From Natrinema sp. SYSU A 869 (lineage in GTDB: Archaea > Halobacteriota > Halobacteria > Halobacteriales > Natrialbaceae), in contig NZ_CP082247.1 of NCBI RefSeq assembly GCF_019879105.1, positions 310,001 to 374,000 of the forward strand: 64,000 nt of DNA, given 5' to 3'. Each line of letters begins with the position of its first letter. Position 1 is the stretch's first letter. Shown piece after piece: positions 27,155 through 37,701 of the stretch. A program made the position numbers and the translations under genes. Below the pieces are notes generated by a model. It was given only the letters and a program-made list of their open reading frames with translations. It was not told the origin of the DNA and ran no database searches.

Positions 27155-27562
27155 ATGGACTACAGAGTCGCCGTCGATGCCGCAGTGCCGGTATACAATA
27201 TCGATACAGCGGATGAGGCTATCCGGATTGCCATCGCCAAGACCGGGAACATGCTCAACCCGGATCTCAGCTATGTCGAGATCACTCCCGGCTCCCGGGT
27301 GTCGGCCGGCGAGGAGTTGCCGCCGGTGTTCGTCGCTGCCGACCAGGCACTGGTCGCACTGGAACTCGAACTGGACGTGTTCAACGTTACTACCGAACAC
27401 CACGCCGAACGGATCACACTAAAAGAAATCGGCCAACACGTCGACAATACCCCGCTAAAGGTACTTACTGCCGATATCATTGAAGAAGAGGAAGGAACCG
27501 AGACAGACCCTGAAGGCGATAACGGCGGCGAGACCGCCGCTGTTGAAGACGACGTTCTATGA
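27155..27562 (+). CDS. UPF0212 (DUF555) family protein lacking its Cys pair
   Basis: 135 residues. The N-terminus MDYRVAVDAAVPVYNIDTAD, EAIRIAIAKTGNMLNPDLSY and later EELPPVFVAADQALVALELE, LDVFNVTTEHHAERI match the family closely. Known members carry a CPxCG motif in the loop before EELPP. Here that loop reads TPGSRVSAGEELPP with no cysteine. A variable acidic tail follows. Function of the family unknown. Confidence 0.85.
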   Translation: MDYRVAVDAAVPVYNIDTADEAIRIAIAKTGNMLNPDLSYVEITPGSRVSAGEELPPVFVAADQALVALELELDVFNVTTEHHAERITLKEIGQHVDNTPLKVLTADIIEEEEGTETDPEGDNGGETAAVEDDVL

Positions 27563-27865
27563 CGTGATCGGCACCGGTCGGTCCCTACCCCGAGGAGCTC
27601 ACAGCACAGTCGGAACCCAACGCGCATTTCATGCAGCGCGGCCGCACTCACATTTCTGCAGTTACGTTGAGGGCGTCGCCAGCCTGACTGATGGCGGCGC
27701 AAACCAGCGAGAGTCGTCTTGTTGATCGACCGGGTGCAGGAACTGGAACAGGTGGCTGCCCGCCTCAGGTAATCCACCACATTCCGTACTCCGAACGTTC
27801 GGAATTTCGATCCCAGGATAATCACCTACCGCCTGATCCCTTTAGACAGCAGTTCTCTCCGGATC
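27563..27865. other. Intergenic with palindrome
   Basis: About 300 bases. A short plus-strand coding-like trace near 27720-27770 (LLIDRVQELEQVAARLR) suggests a lost coiled-coil gene. A perfect 14-bp palindrome TCCGAACGTTCGGA lies at 27790-27803 and recurs at 37974. Confidence 0.3.
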
Positions 27866-28551
27866 TTACATGAACTCATCGAGATCCGATTGGTCCGTGT
27901 CGAGCGGTTCGATAACGCGAGCGTCATCGGTCGCCGGATCGTTGATACGCGGTGCAATCGGATAGGCTGCGAGATCGTCGCCCGGATACGGACGGTACAG
28001 CTCCTGGCGATCGTCCGGCCCGGCGGTGAGCCACGTCTCCTCGTCGTCCCGGGAGAGAACAACCGGCATCCGGTCATGGATCGGTTGGACGATATCGTTC
28101 GGGTCGGTGGTGAGCACGGTCACGGTCCGCAGCCGTTCGCTGTTGTCGCCGTGCCACTCCTCCCAGAGGCCGGCCATGGCGAACGCGGGATCGTCCTCCC
28201 GGTAGATGCGGTACGGTTGCTTCGGACCGCCGTTCCGGCGCTGCCACTCGTAGAAGCCGGAGGACAGCACAAGACAGGGCCGCATCGCCCATGCATCCCG
28301 GAACGACGGCTTCTCGTGGGCGGTTTCCGCCCGGGCATTGACGAAGCCCTCGCCGGGATCGTCCTGCCAGTGCGGGACCAGTCCCACGTGTACCGGTCGA
28401 TCTCGGTGGGTGCCTCGTTCGTGATGACCTCCAGCGGCTCCCCCGGTGCGATGTTGAACCGCGGCCGATACCCGCCGTCTGCCACGACACGGACATCAAA
28501 CCGCTCCTCGAGATCTGCCTGTGCGATGAACAGCGAAGTACGGCCACACAT
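27866..28551 (-). pseudogene. SRAP (HMCES/YedK-like) protein with single-base frameshift
   Basis: Starts MCGRTSLFIAQADLEERFDV with the catalytic Cys2, then YRPRFNIAPGEPLEVITNE and DRYTW. Here one G is missing near 28386 (expected WGLVPHWQDDPGEGFVNARA). The other frame carries the rest: ETAHEKPSFRDAW with the active-site Glu/His, CLVLSSGFYEWQR and TTDPNDIVQPIHDRMPVVLS. SRAP proteins crosslink to abasic sites in single-stranded DNA. The lesion in a G-run could be a sequencing error. Otherwise the gene is complete, at about 228 residues. Confidence 0.88.
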
Positions 28552-29740
28552 ACGTGTTCTACGGCTGCAGACGCGAAAAGGCTCGCGGCACCCCCTAAAA
28601 GTCGAATGACTCTAACACGCTACACGCTCGCTGCCTGCTCGAGCGAGTGGGCCGTGTCCGATTGAATCCATGTATCTGGGTCTCGCTGGCAGGTCTCCGC
28701 GCTGCGTCGCAGGTTCTTCGTCAGTAGATCTGTTCGTTTGATGCTGGTTCGAAGACGTATCGTCCAATGCCATCTGTTTCTGCGGTGTTTCCACCGTTGC
28801 GTGTGAACCTCTATCACTGAGTTTAAGCCTTCCTATTATCCGAATATAGTTGTAATAGGCCATCCTAGCCTACTACAGTCTGCATTCAGATTACGACCTT
28901 GTTCGGTCAAATCTATAGCATGGCTGCAGTTTCTTGCAGGCCCTACATCTGTCACCACTACTCAGAACAATCTGAAACAGAAGATGTTACCGAAGAACGG
29001 GGTGAGGACACCGTCTACGAGGAACCGCTGACGAAGACGCCTGATACCTGCCTCGTCGACCGGCTGGTACAAACAGGCCACGGGTCAACCTCAGTGGCTC
29101 TACTGAACTCACGAACTGAAATGACAGACATCGCGCAGTTCAGATATCGCTACTCTCAGCATTACCAGCTTATCTCAACACACTCGTTACTGAAGCAACT
29201 GGTATATACTCGTCAGAATTTCTCCCCGGCACTAATCGCCGTCGATCACCGCGCCGTTTTCTTCAAAACTGCACCGGACAGAAAGAACTCTCTAGATTGA
29301 CATCAGCCACCGCGCTTGCTCCTTAATTGACGGTCTGTTCGACCGAGACCTTGGCTTCCATATGGAAGATCGGGGTATCACACGGCGCCTCCAGACCGGG
29401 ATGAGTGTCTCCGCCAGTTCAGTTTGTGTTTCTTTTGTCCCCTCGAACAGTGCTGTACCCATACAGTGCTTCACCTGCGCCGATGAACCCGGTTGTGGAC
29501 CGTTGGTGGCGTACTCCAGTCAGCGGTATATTGGCATCCAGCGCTTATTGCCATCTACTCTTTCCTGCTCTTTTTACCAATATGTGCAGGTTCCTGTGAG
29601 TCGCCTATCAGGACGTCCACGATCTCGAAGCCCTGCCGCTCGTCATCCTGCTGGATCTCCGGACAGGACACGCCACCTACGGTGCGGCCGTGCGCCTCCC
29701 GGTTCGGGATCAGCGTCACGACCGGCTGTTGCGCAGGTTA
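28552..29740. other. 1.2-kb stretch without a supported gene
   Basis: Open frames at plus 28920-29300 (MAAVSCRPYICHHY...), minus 29292-29474 and plus 29590-29740 were examined. None shows a family signature, though the last (LVILLDLRTGHATYGAAVRL) looks like a remnant of real protein. Likely degraded. Confidence 0.3.
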
Positions 29741-30933
29741 TCAGCGGGGCTGGCGACGGGACAGGTCGTCCTCGGTGTTGAGGGTGCGATCGGTGTCCGA
29801 GTCCGGTGACCCGGCCGCCTGGAGAATGGTAAATGCCCGTATTAGATCTGTTCGAGAGATGAGGCCCACTAGGTCCCCTGCTGGGTTGACCACCGGAAGC
29901 CGGCCGATGTCGTGCTGTTGAATGTAGTGGAAGGCCTCTACTGCCTCTGCGTCAGGAGCGATTGTGACAACTGGTTCCGTCATCACGTCCTCGACAAGAG
30001 AGGCGTCACGTTCGACCGTCCTGACGTTCCGGACATCGTTCAGAGTCACCATCCCGATGACACTGTTGGCGCAGATAACCGGGTACCCGGTATGGCGCTC
30101 GTGGAACATCCGTTCCAGCAGCTCTGCGATCGTGGTATCCGTCGTGACGACGTGCAGGTTCTCGCGAGGTGTCATAATGTCGGCGACTGTGACGCCTTCA
30201 AAGGCAGCTTTTACCGTCGTCTGCCGGGCTTCGCCGGTGGCGGCGATGTAGACGAAAACGCCAGGAGGATGAGGATGAAGTTGAACGCGAGCAGGCCCAG
30301 CACCCCCATGAGGAACGCAAAGCCCTTGCCGATCTCAGCCGCCTGCTGCGTGGCTTGTGCGTGAGGTTGGGTGCGGCTGAGCAGTGCCCGAAGCACCCGG
30401 CCGCCATCCATCGGAAACGCGGGCAACATATTGAACGCCGCCAGAACCACATTGAGCACAGCGAGATACCCCAATACGAACTGGGCCTGATCGAGATTCG
30501 GCGGCGTCAGGAGGAAGCCAAGATAGCAGATGCCCCCGACCGCGATGCTCACCACCGGGCCGGCCACCGCGATCCAGAACTCGTGGCGCCAGTGCTCGGG
30601 GACCTCGGTGAACGTGGCGAGGCCGCCGAGCAGCCACAGCGTGATCGCATCGATCTCATAGCCATACTTTAATGCGACCAGTGAGTGGCCGAACTCGTGG
30701 AAAAGCACGCCGACGAACAGCCCTACCGCCGCAACAAACCCAAGTACCCATGGCTGCCAGGCCCCGTCCAGCACAGCAGGATCAATCCCCGCCTGGAGCA
30801 CGGTATCGAGGAAAACCGCGAGCTGGACGATATCCATCCCGATGAGACCGGTAAACAGCGGGAGGATCACCAGAAACGTCCAATGCAGCCTGATCGGGAT
30901 GCCGACCACGCGCCCGATGGTAATATCCTTCAT
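29741..30933 (-). pseudogene. Site-2-type M50 metalloprotease with C-terminal CBS pair, frameshifted
   Basis: The first frame (30933 to about 30240) has MKDITIGRVVGIPIRLHWTF, zinc motif FHEFGHSLVALKYG, membrane helices, and NMLPAFPMDGGRVLRALLS with the third metal ligand. Near 30257 one T is missing (LLAFFVYIAATGEA expected). The remainder reads on in another frame: KAAFEGVTVADIMTPRENLH and two CBS modules ending near 29741. Together it is a full rhomboid-unrelated S2P-like protease of about 395 residues. It may be functional if the lesion is a base-call error. Confidence 0.88.
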
Positions 30934-30975
30934 GATATTAGGCTCGCTGAGAGGTGATTCCCGGCGTGCATGTGG

Positions 30976-31194
30976 CTATGGCCGGGATGCTGGCCGGTCC
31001 CCCTGAAGATCGCGCGTGGTTGCATACGGCGCATGGGGCCGGCTGACGCCGTCACTGTACTCGATCAGTCCGTCACACCAGAGACAGACACTAAACGAGA
31101 TCGGATTCCCTAACGAGTCGTAACCCGACCTGTAGACCGGAGTCTCCTCAGTACAGTGGGGACAGGAACGCAGTTCGGCACCCTGATCCAGCAT
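30976..31194 (-). CDS. Small zinc-ribbon protein
   Basis: 72 residues from ATG 31192-31194 (MLDQGAELRSCPHCTEETPV). Two knuckles, CPHC and CLWC, flank a strand region (YRSGYDSLGNPISFSV). The tail is basic and disordered. Located just upstream of the protease, on the same strand. Function unknown. Confidence 0.6.
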   Translation of the reverse strand: MLDQGAELRSCPHCTEETPVYRSGYDSLGNPISFSVCLWCDGLIEYSDGVSRPHAPYATTRDLQGDRPASRP

Positions 31195-31434
31195 CTGCTT
31201 CCCGACTCCGCAGTTGAGTCGATACCACCGGACTACGTACTGGATCAGGCTCATGAGCCCTCATTCACATATTGGCGGCACACACCCGTAATCCTTTGGG
31301 GAATGCTACCATCCAACTCATCCAATGCAGATAATAATCAGAACCCAGCAATTCTTTCCAGAATCCATGTGCGAAGAAGAGATTGTAATCTCGAACCGGG
31401 TCGCTGCGACCGCTACTTCCCGACAGCATCACCG

Positions 31435-31654
31435 ATGACGGAGACTGAGGACCTCACCTGTCCTTGTAGTTCTCGAGATTGATTTCGGCAATCTTGTGGC
31501 GACAACATTTGACGACCCGATCTGTACAGAGACCATGTGCCCGGCATGTGACGCGCTTCTCGAAGTCATCCTGGAGTCAGCGCTTCCTGACGCGCTCGGG
31601 GTCGATGCCCGGATTGAGGGCAAGACGGTCAACGAAGTCTCAGTAGACGAATGA
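31435..31654 (+). pseudogene. Small double-zinc-knuckle protein, frameshifted
   Basis: ATG 31435 reads MTETEDLTCPC, then goes out of frame near 31466. The adjacent frame continues VVLEIDFGNLVATTFDDPIC, TETMCPACDALLEVILES and ends VNEVSVDE at 31654. The expected product is about 73 residues with CPC and CPAC pairs. A few bases are missing in between. Confidence 0.55.
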
Positions 31655-32003
31655 GTGCCTGACCGAACGCTACGAGGGCTGAGAACGGAACCTCTGGAAT
31701 GGAAGTGCTCCTAACCTTTGGTAGTAGTGCTCGAGACATGGATGAGCTTTGTCCTGGTCTTCAGATCGGAGGACGGCGCGCTGGAACGGATCATTCACGA
31801 GACGTTTGTACTCTCCCGTGCCTGAGATACCACTCTTAATCCAGGCCACCGATAACACCCATTGCTTGACAACTTCACCGGCGGTGAGATTGGTTTGACC
31901 AGGGTAGAGACAGTTCCTGGATGAGGAAATACTGGGCACAATCTATGAGCATTCTGTACAGTACCGGTGATATTTACCGGAGAGCGGTCCGTACTCCTAG
32001 GAA
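31655..32003. other. Gap with a doubtful minus-strand frame
   Basis: A minus frame (31670-31900) contains NLTAGEVVKQWVLSVAWIKS and CLEHYYQRLG, which look protein-like, but no start or family could be fixed. The rest is the histidine-kinase promoter region. Confidence 0.3.
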
Positions 32004-35000
32004 ATGACCAGAGAACCAAACCCAGTTGAGCCCCCCGATAGTACGGCACGCGTCTTCGACCGGATCACCGACGGCGTCTTCGCGCTGGACGACGAGTTCC
32101 AGTTCACGTATCTCAACGACCAGGCAGAAGACCCCTTGGCGGCCGATACCGACGAGGTTCTCGGCAGGCAGATATGGGATGCGTATCCAGCCGCCACAGA
32201 GACAGAACTCTACGATGCGGTCCATGACGCACTCGAGACGCAGGAGCCTGTTGAGACCGAACTGTACCTCGACTCACTCGATATCTGGATCAGCGCCCGT
32301 ATCTATCCGTCCGAGTCAGGATTATCTGTCTATTGTCATGATATCCCAGAGCAGCGGGAACACAAGCGCAAACTCGACTTCAGAACCGCACTGTTGGAAG
32401 CGCAAACGGAGACAACGATCGACGGACAGCTTGTCGTCGATCAGGACCGCAATATCCTCTATTACAATCAGCGGTTCGCCGAGATCTGGGGGATTCCCGA
32501 TGAAATCTTGTCGGAGTGGTCGGACGAACGCGCCCTTGAGTACGTGCTGGATCTGCTTGCCGATCCCGATTAATTCCTCGAAAAGGTTGAAGACCTCTAC
32601 GACAATCCCGAGGAGGAGAGTCGGGATGAGATCAAACTCGCGGATGGCCGCTGGCTTGATCGATACTCTGCCCCGGTCATCGGCGAGGACGAGACCCACT
32701 ACGGTCGGCTCTGGACGTTTCGCGACATCACTGACCGGAAAGAGCGTGAACGGCAACTCGAGCAGTTCCATGCACTCACGCAGGCCGCCAACGATGCCAT
32801 CATCACGATCGACGAGCACGATCCAATCGGTGAACCCGGCCATCGAAGCCATCTTCGGATACGAACCTGACGAACTCCTTGGCGAACCACTTACCATCTT
32901 GATGCCTGATGAGCGTGCAGAGCAGCACCGCCAGGCGATCGCACGCTATTTGGAGACGGGTGAACGGTCTCTCGACTGGGAGTACGTCGAACTGCCCGGC
33001 CGCCGCCGCAATGGAACCGAGGTCCCGCTCGCGATCTCGTTCAATGATGTCGACCATGAGGGCGAACGCTTTTTCACCGGGATTGTGCGAGACATCACCG
33101 AGCGAAAACGTATCGAGGCGGAACTCCGGGAACGCGAGGAGCGCTTCCGCCAGATCGCTGAAAACATTGAGGAAGGGTTCTGGATGACACCGCCCGATAA
33201 ACAGGAAGTACTCTACATGAATCTGGCCTACGAGGAGATCTGGGGTCGGAGCCGCGAGAGCCTGTACGACGAGCCGCTGTCGTTCCTCGATGCGATCCAT
33301 CCGGAGGATCGTGATCGGGTCCGGGACGCCCTCGACACGCAACCCGAGGGCGAGTACGACGAGCAGTATCGGGTTGTCCAGCCCAATGGCACGGTCCGCT
33401 GGGTCCGTGACCGGGCGTTCCCGATCGAAGACAAAGACGGTGAGGTCGCCCGGATCGTTGGGATCACTGAAGATATCACCGACCGCAAGGAATTCGAGCA
33501 GCAGCTGAAAGCACTCAACGACACCGCCCAGCAGCTGTTGACCACCGCAACGCGCGAAGAGGTCAGTGAGAAAGTCGTTACTACCGTAGCCGACGTCCTC
33601 GATCTCCCGCTCGTTGCGTACTACCGCCATGATGACGATGAGAATGCCCTCGTTGCAGACGCGCAAACAGCAACGGCGGAGTTCTCCGGCCAGCAGTTCC
33701 CGACGCTTCCGGCCAAGGGGAAGAGTCTTGCCGCTGCGGCCTATGCCGGCGGTGAGCGTCGCCACTACCATACTGAGACCGAGTCGTCCGAGGTCCAAGT
33801 GAATACGAGCGGTACCGAGATGCGAAGCGGGCTGTACGTCCCCGTGGACGATCACGGTGTCATCGTTGCCGGTGCCTGTGAGATTGGCATGATCGGGGTC
33901 CAACAGCGGCAGTTCGTCGATATCCTGGCGATGACCGCCCAAGCCGCGTACGATCGGGTCGAACGTGAACAGGATCTCCACGATGCCAAGCAACGGTTTG
34001 AAGCCGCGACCGAGGCCGGTGGAGTCGGCACCTGGGAGTGGCATGTTCAGGAGGATGAAATGGTCACGGGTCCCGCGTTCGCCAGACTGTTCGGCGTCGA
34101 TCCTGACGCAGCTCAGGAGGAGGTCTCGCTCGATCGGTTTGTTTCTTCGATTCATGAAGACGACCGTGGTCGGGTTGAGGCAGCGATCGAAGAGGCACTC
34201 GAGACCTGCGGGGAGTACAAGGAGGACTACCGTGTCTGGAACGCAGACGGCGAACTCCGATGGGTTGTCGCCCAGGGCCATGTCGAGTGCGACGATGACG
34301 GCAACCCTGTCACATTCCCAGGCGCGCTCACCGATATCACAAAGCGATGGGAATACCGCCAGAAAGTGGAGGAATCTAACGAACGGCTTGAGCAGTTCGC
34401 CTACGCCGTCTCACACGACCTCCAAGAGCCGCTGCGCATGGTCTCGAGTTATCTCCAACTCCTTGAGGACCGGTACCGAGACAAGTTGGATGACGATGCT
34501 CAGGAATTCATCGACTTCGCCGTGGATGGGGCTGACCGCATGCAGTCGATGATCGAAGGACTGCTCGCGTATTCGCGGGTCGAAACACAAGGTGAGTCCT
34601 TTGAGCCAGTCGAGCTTGAGGCGGTACTTGATGATGTTCTCGACGATCTCCAACTCCGGATCGAGGAGAGTAGTGCCGAGATCACAACGGAGTCGTTACC
34701 TACCGTCGATGGCGATCGAGACCAGTTGTACGAGGTGTTTCAGAACCTGGTAAGTAATGCCATCAAGTATGCGGGCGATGCACCGCCACGCATCCACATT
34801 ACCGCCGACCGAAACGGAAGGAAATGGATTATCTCTGTCACGGATAACGGCATTGGTATTGCTCCTGATGAGCAGGAACGCATCTTCGAGGTGTTTGAAC
34901 GGCTTCATACGCGCGAGGAGCAGTCTGGGATTGGAATGGGGCTTGCACTGTGCCAGCGCATCATCGAACGCCACGGCGGCGACATCTGGGTCGAGTCCAC

Positions 35001-35103
35001 GCCAGGTGACGGTTCGACCTTTTTCATCGCATTTCCAGCTGCGGAACGAAAGTCTAATGCTGGAAATCATCCAGGAGTCAGAGAAAAGATCGACGACTAT
35101 TGA
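32004..35103 (+). pseudogene. PAS/GAF sensor histidine kinase with stop and frameshift
   Basis: From ATG 32004 a first PAS domain (about residues 15-115) and the start of a second are intact. A TAA then interrupts at 32571-32573 within the DPD-FLEKVEDLYDNP segment. The same frame continues through DITDRKERERQLEQFHALTQ and shifts near 32817. The second frame carries NPAIEAIFGYEPDELLG (PAS), another PAS, a GAF domain (RSGLYVPVDDHGVIVAGACE), a further PAS, the H-box AVSHDLQEPLRMV, the N-box NLVSNAIKYAG and Gly boxes DNGIGIAP and GIGMGLAL. Intact it would be about 1,030 residues. No response regulator adjacent. Confidence 0.9.
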
Positions 35104-35473
35104 CCCCCTCCACGCCCTGAAGGACGTGGAATCCGATCATCGGATTTCCGCCGAGTGCGGCGTTCGAGGTTCCAACCCGCACTCAAGGGGAACCGGCGAC
35201 ACACCGGGGGAACTCTCGTTTCCTCCCCTGTATAGGGCTGTGGCCCGGTCAAATAGGCCCCATCGAATACCATGTCATCGCCGTGTGAGGAACAGACTGC
35301 GCTCCTCACCATCCCTTGTCTGTTCGGGAACGGCCTCTCACGGTATTCGTAGCACCCTATGTTACGTGCTATCACACTAAAACGATTACGATGGAAATCC
35401 GTCCCGATCACCGGCTGCGGGTGACACGCTGCGCCTACCGCTCGACCTGCGCCTGAAGACGCAGGTATGCGCT
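35098..35473 (-). mobile_element. Hairpin-ended IS200/605-like element, copy 1
   Basis: One end carries the hairpin CCTGCGTCTTCAGGCGCAGG (plus-strand 35447-35466 region). The other carries CCACGCCCTGAAGGACGTGG near 35109-35130. A second copy in opposite orientation is at 63359-63729, about 80% identical, with the same end hairpins. There is no transposase, so it is probably mobilised in trans or is the structured right-end/guide RNA remnant of a TnpB element. It abuts the stop codon of the histidine kinase. Confidence 0.65.
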
Positions 35474-35664
35474 CGAAATTCGTATCATCGAGACGATCAG
35501 ATTGCCGTTCTACGTGGTAAGAACGCCCATCTCGCTCCCGATACCTCGTCTGGTCAGCAAGTTTCTTTCCTACTCAGTTTTGGAGCATGACTGGCGAAAG
35601 GTGGCCACATTCAGTCGGCTGTTTCCATCAGCGTGAGGACTTCGGCAAGTACTGGCCACTCATC

Positions 35665-35958
35665 TTAGAACATGTCTGCGGCATTATGGCGGATATGCCA
35701 GTCATACTCAGCGAGGGCTTCAACGAGACACCCACACGCGGCCATCTCCGGTTGACCGGTACCTCCACTGAGGTCGACCGCCTCCCAGACCGTTTGCAGA
35801 TTATGCGGATGAAACATCTCCTCGAGGATGTTCCCGTCCACACGCTCACGGTACCGCAGTTTTGCGCCGTTCGCAAACCAACATGTCGTAGCTCTTCCAA
35901 TATGTAGAAAATATGAGTAAATATCAGAGAGGCGATTAAAAAAACGTGTAGTTGCCAG
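35665..35958 (-). pseudogene. Unrecognised gene remnant downstream of the CBS gene
   Basis: An open frame without a start codon, in frame with and directly after the CBS stop. It reads ANGAKLRYRERVDGNILEEM, FHPHNLQTVWEAVDLSGGTG, ACGCLVEALAEYDWHIRHNA and stops at ADMF. Seven further in-frame residue groups (DEWPVLAEVLTLMETAD) follow the stop. Good protein character but truncated and interrupted. Family unknown. Confidence 0.4.
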
Positions 35959-35961
35959 TGC

Positions 35962-36393
35962 TTACGATGTCTCGTAGGCCGGTGACTCAGTTCGGACGAC
36001 GTTGGAGAGATTGCTCATTTCGTCGTCGAGGAGAACCACCAGATCATCGAACGTAACGATTCCAGTTAGTTTCTCGCCTTCGACGACGGGCATCCGGCGC
36101 ACACCGTGTTCAGCCATCGTCGCACACAGGTCGAAGACGCCGTCGTCGGTTGATACCGTGTGGGGCTCGCGATTCATGATGTCTTCGGCCGCCAGATCGT
36201 CGAGGGTTTTCCCCGCACTGAACGCCATTGCGATGTCTCGGTCGGTAATGATCCCGGCGGGTTCCTCGTCTGATTCGATCACGACACAACCGACCCGCTT
36301 GTCGTCCATGAGCTGGCAGATCTCTCGGAGTGACGCTGTCGGTTCGGCTGATACCAATTCCTCGCGTGGACGGGCGATGTCTTTGACGGGCAT
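35962..36393 (-). CDS. Two-CBS-domain protein
   Basis: 143 residues. CBS1: MPVKDIARPREELVSAEPTA, GCVVIESDEEPAGIITDRDI. CBS2: EDIMNREPHTVSTDDGVFDL, RRMPVVEGEKLTGIVTFDDL. It ends LDDEMSNLSNVVRTESPAYE, a tail shared with the fragment at 22342. Stand-alone CBS pairs bind adenosyl nucleotides and modulate partner proteins or channels. Monocistronic. Confidence 0.92.
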   Translation of the reverse strand: MPVKDIARPREELVSAEPTASLREICQLMDDKRVGCVVIESDEEPAGIITDRDIAMAFSAGKTLDDLAAEDIMNREPHTVSTDDGVFDLCATMAEHGVRRMPVVEGEKLTGIVTFDDLVVLLDDEMSNLSNVVRTESPAYETS

Positions 36394-36551
36394 GGACTCT
36401 CACCTCCTCTCCGCAGGCGCTAACGTGGCCTGTGTTGTTCGTTAACACTAGCCACGCTCATATCTAACACGGGAAAGAGGTAAATAGCTTCTCCTACTGG
36501 AATGCGAGAATCGCGGAATCGTATCGATCTAAAAGACAGATTGAACTGGAA

Positions 36552-36911
36552 TCAGACAGGTTCGAACCGGTAGCCGTCCCACTCCTGGCTCTCGGGTTCG
36601 CGGATGCCGGCGCCGGGTTCGCGGAGTTCATCGACGTAGACGGGTTCGACCTCGTCGCCGGTTTCGATTTCGTCGGTCGTCGCCTGGCCGAGCGCGCGGA
36701 CCGTCTCGCCCTCGACCCCGAATTCGACGATCGCGAGCGTGTTGGGTTCGCGGACACCGGGCGGGGTCGCCGTGCTGGTCGTCCAGGTGACGACCTCGCC
36801 GGTGTACTCGCTGAGATCGATCGTGTCGACCGGCTCCGCGCCGCCGGGACCGCGCGGATGGCCGGGGTAGCTGATCGAACCGTCCTCGTACCTGTACGCT
36901 TCCATAGTCAT
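36552..36911 (-). CDS. DUF35-type OB-fold protein (thiolase partner)
   Basis: 119 residues, MTMEAYRYEDGSISYPGHPR, then VVTWTTSTATPPGVREPNTL, AIVEFGVEGETVRALGQATT. The OB-fold of the DUF35/ChsH2-like family is recognisable, but the usual N-terminal zinc ribbon is reduced. It overlaps the thiolase-like gene by ATGA, the normal arrangement for thiolase-DUF35 complexes. With the thiolase truncated, it is probably no longer functional. Confidence 0.82.
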   Translation of the reverse strand: MTMEAYRYEDGSISYPGHPRGPGGAEPVDTIDLSEYTGEVVTWTTSTATPPGVREPNTLAIVEFGVEGETVRALGQATTDEIETGDEVEPVYVDELREPGAGIREPESQEWDGYRFEPV

Positions 36912-37701
36912 TGTCCCGCCTCCATGATGGTCGTGATGACGCAGTTACCGAAGCCGCCGACATTACAGCAGAGCCCGACGTCCGCGTCGACCTGTCGCAG
37001 ACCCGCCTCGCCGACGACCTGTTCGTAGATTTCCACGCCCTGTGCGACGCCGCTGGCGCCCAGCGGATGGCCCTTCGATTTGAGCCCGCCGGAGGTGTTG
37101 ATCGGCAGTTCGCCGTCGCGCTTCGTATAGCCCTCTTCGACGAGTTTCCACGCTTCGCCCTGTTCGGCGAAGCCCAGCCCCTCCATCTGGAGGAACTCGA
37201 GGATGGTGAACATGTCGTGGAGTTCAGCAACGTCGATGTCGTCGGGCCCGTAGCCGCTCATCTCGTAGGCTCCTTTCCCGCTCTCGACAACGCCGTCCAT
37301 ACTCGTCGGATCCTCGCGCTCGTGGACAACGTGGGTATCCGTGGCGCCATCAACACCGGCGATCACGGCGTAGTCGTCAGTATATTCCTGGGCGATTGAC
37401 TCTGGACAGAACATGAGTGCGGCCGACCCGTCCGTGACTGGACAGAAGTCGTACAGCCGTAGCGGGTCGGCGATGATCGGCGACTCCAGTACCGTCTCGA
37501 GATCGACCTCTTTCCGGAACTGGGCATTGGGATTGTCGACGCCGTTCTTATGATTCTTGACGGCGACCTTCGCAAGGCTCTCGCGGGGGACATCGAATCG
37601 CTCAAGGTAATGACGCGCCGTGAGGCCCGCAAATGACGGGAGGGTGACCCCGTGTTTGTACTCGACAGGGTGGCCGATCGAGGCGATAATATCGGTCGAT
37701 T
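36908..37701 (-). pseudogene. Thiolase-family protein, N-terminus removed by MITE
   Basis: About 264 codons, C-terminal part only: HGVTLPSFAGLTARHYLERF, VTDGSAALMFCPESIAQ, then VAELHDMFTILEFLQMEGLG with the family His. It continues GELPINTSGGLKSKGHPLGA, the conserved GHPLGASG loop, and ends CCNVGGFGNCVITTIMEAGQ. The family is about 385 residues. The first third is cut off exactly at the MITE end (37702) and is not found beyond it. The usual role is SCP2/acetyl-CoA acetyltransferase-like chemistry. Confidence 0.9.

Noticed and set aside
32803-34281. Long minus-strand frame of 492 codons
   Set aside because: Complement of the histidine-kinase coding region, a known shadow effect in GC-rich haloarchaeal DNA.
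32026-35103. One continuous 1025-codon frame
   Set aside because: Its first ~260 codons are an out-of-frame translation of the PAS region that reads correctly from 32004; only the part after about 32817 is genuine.
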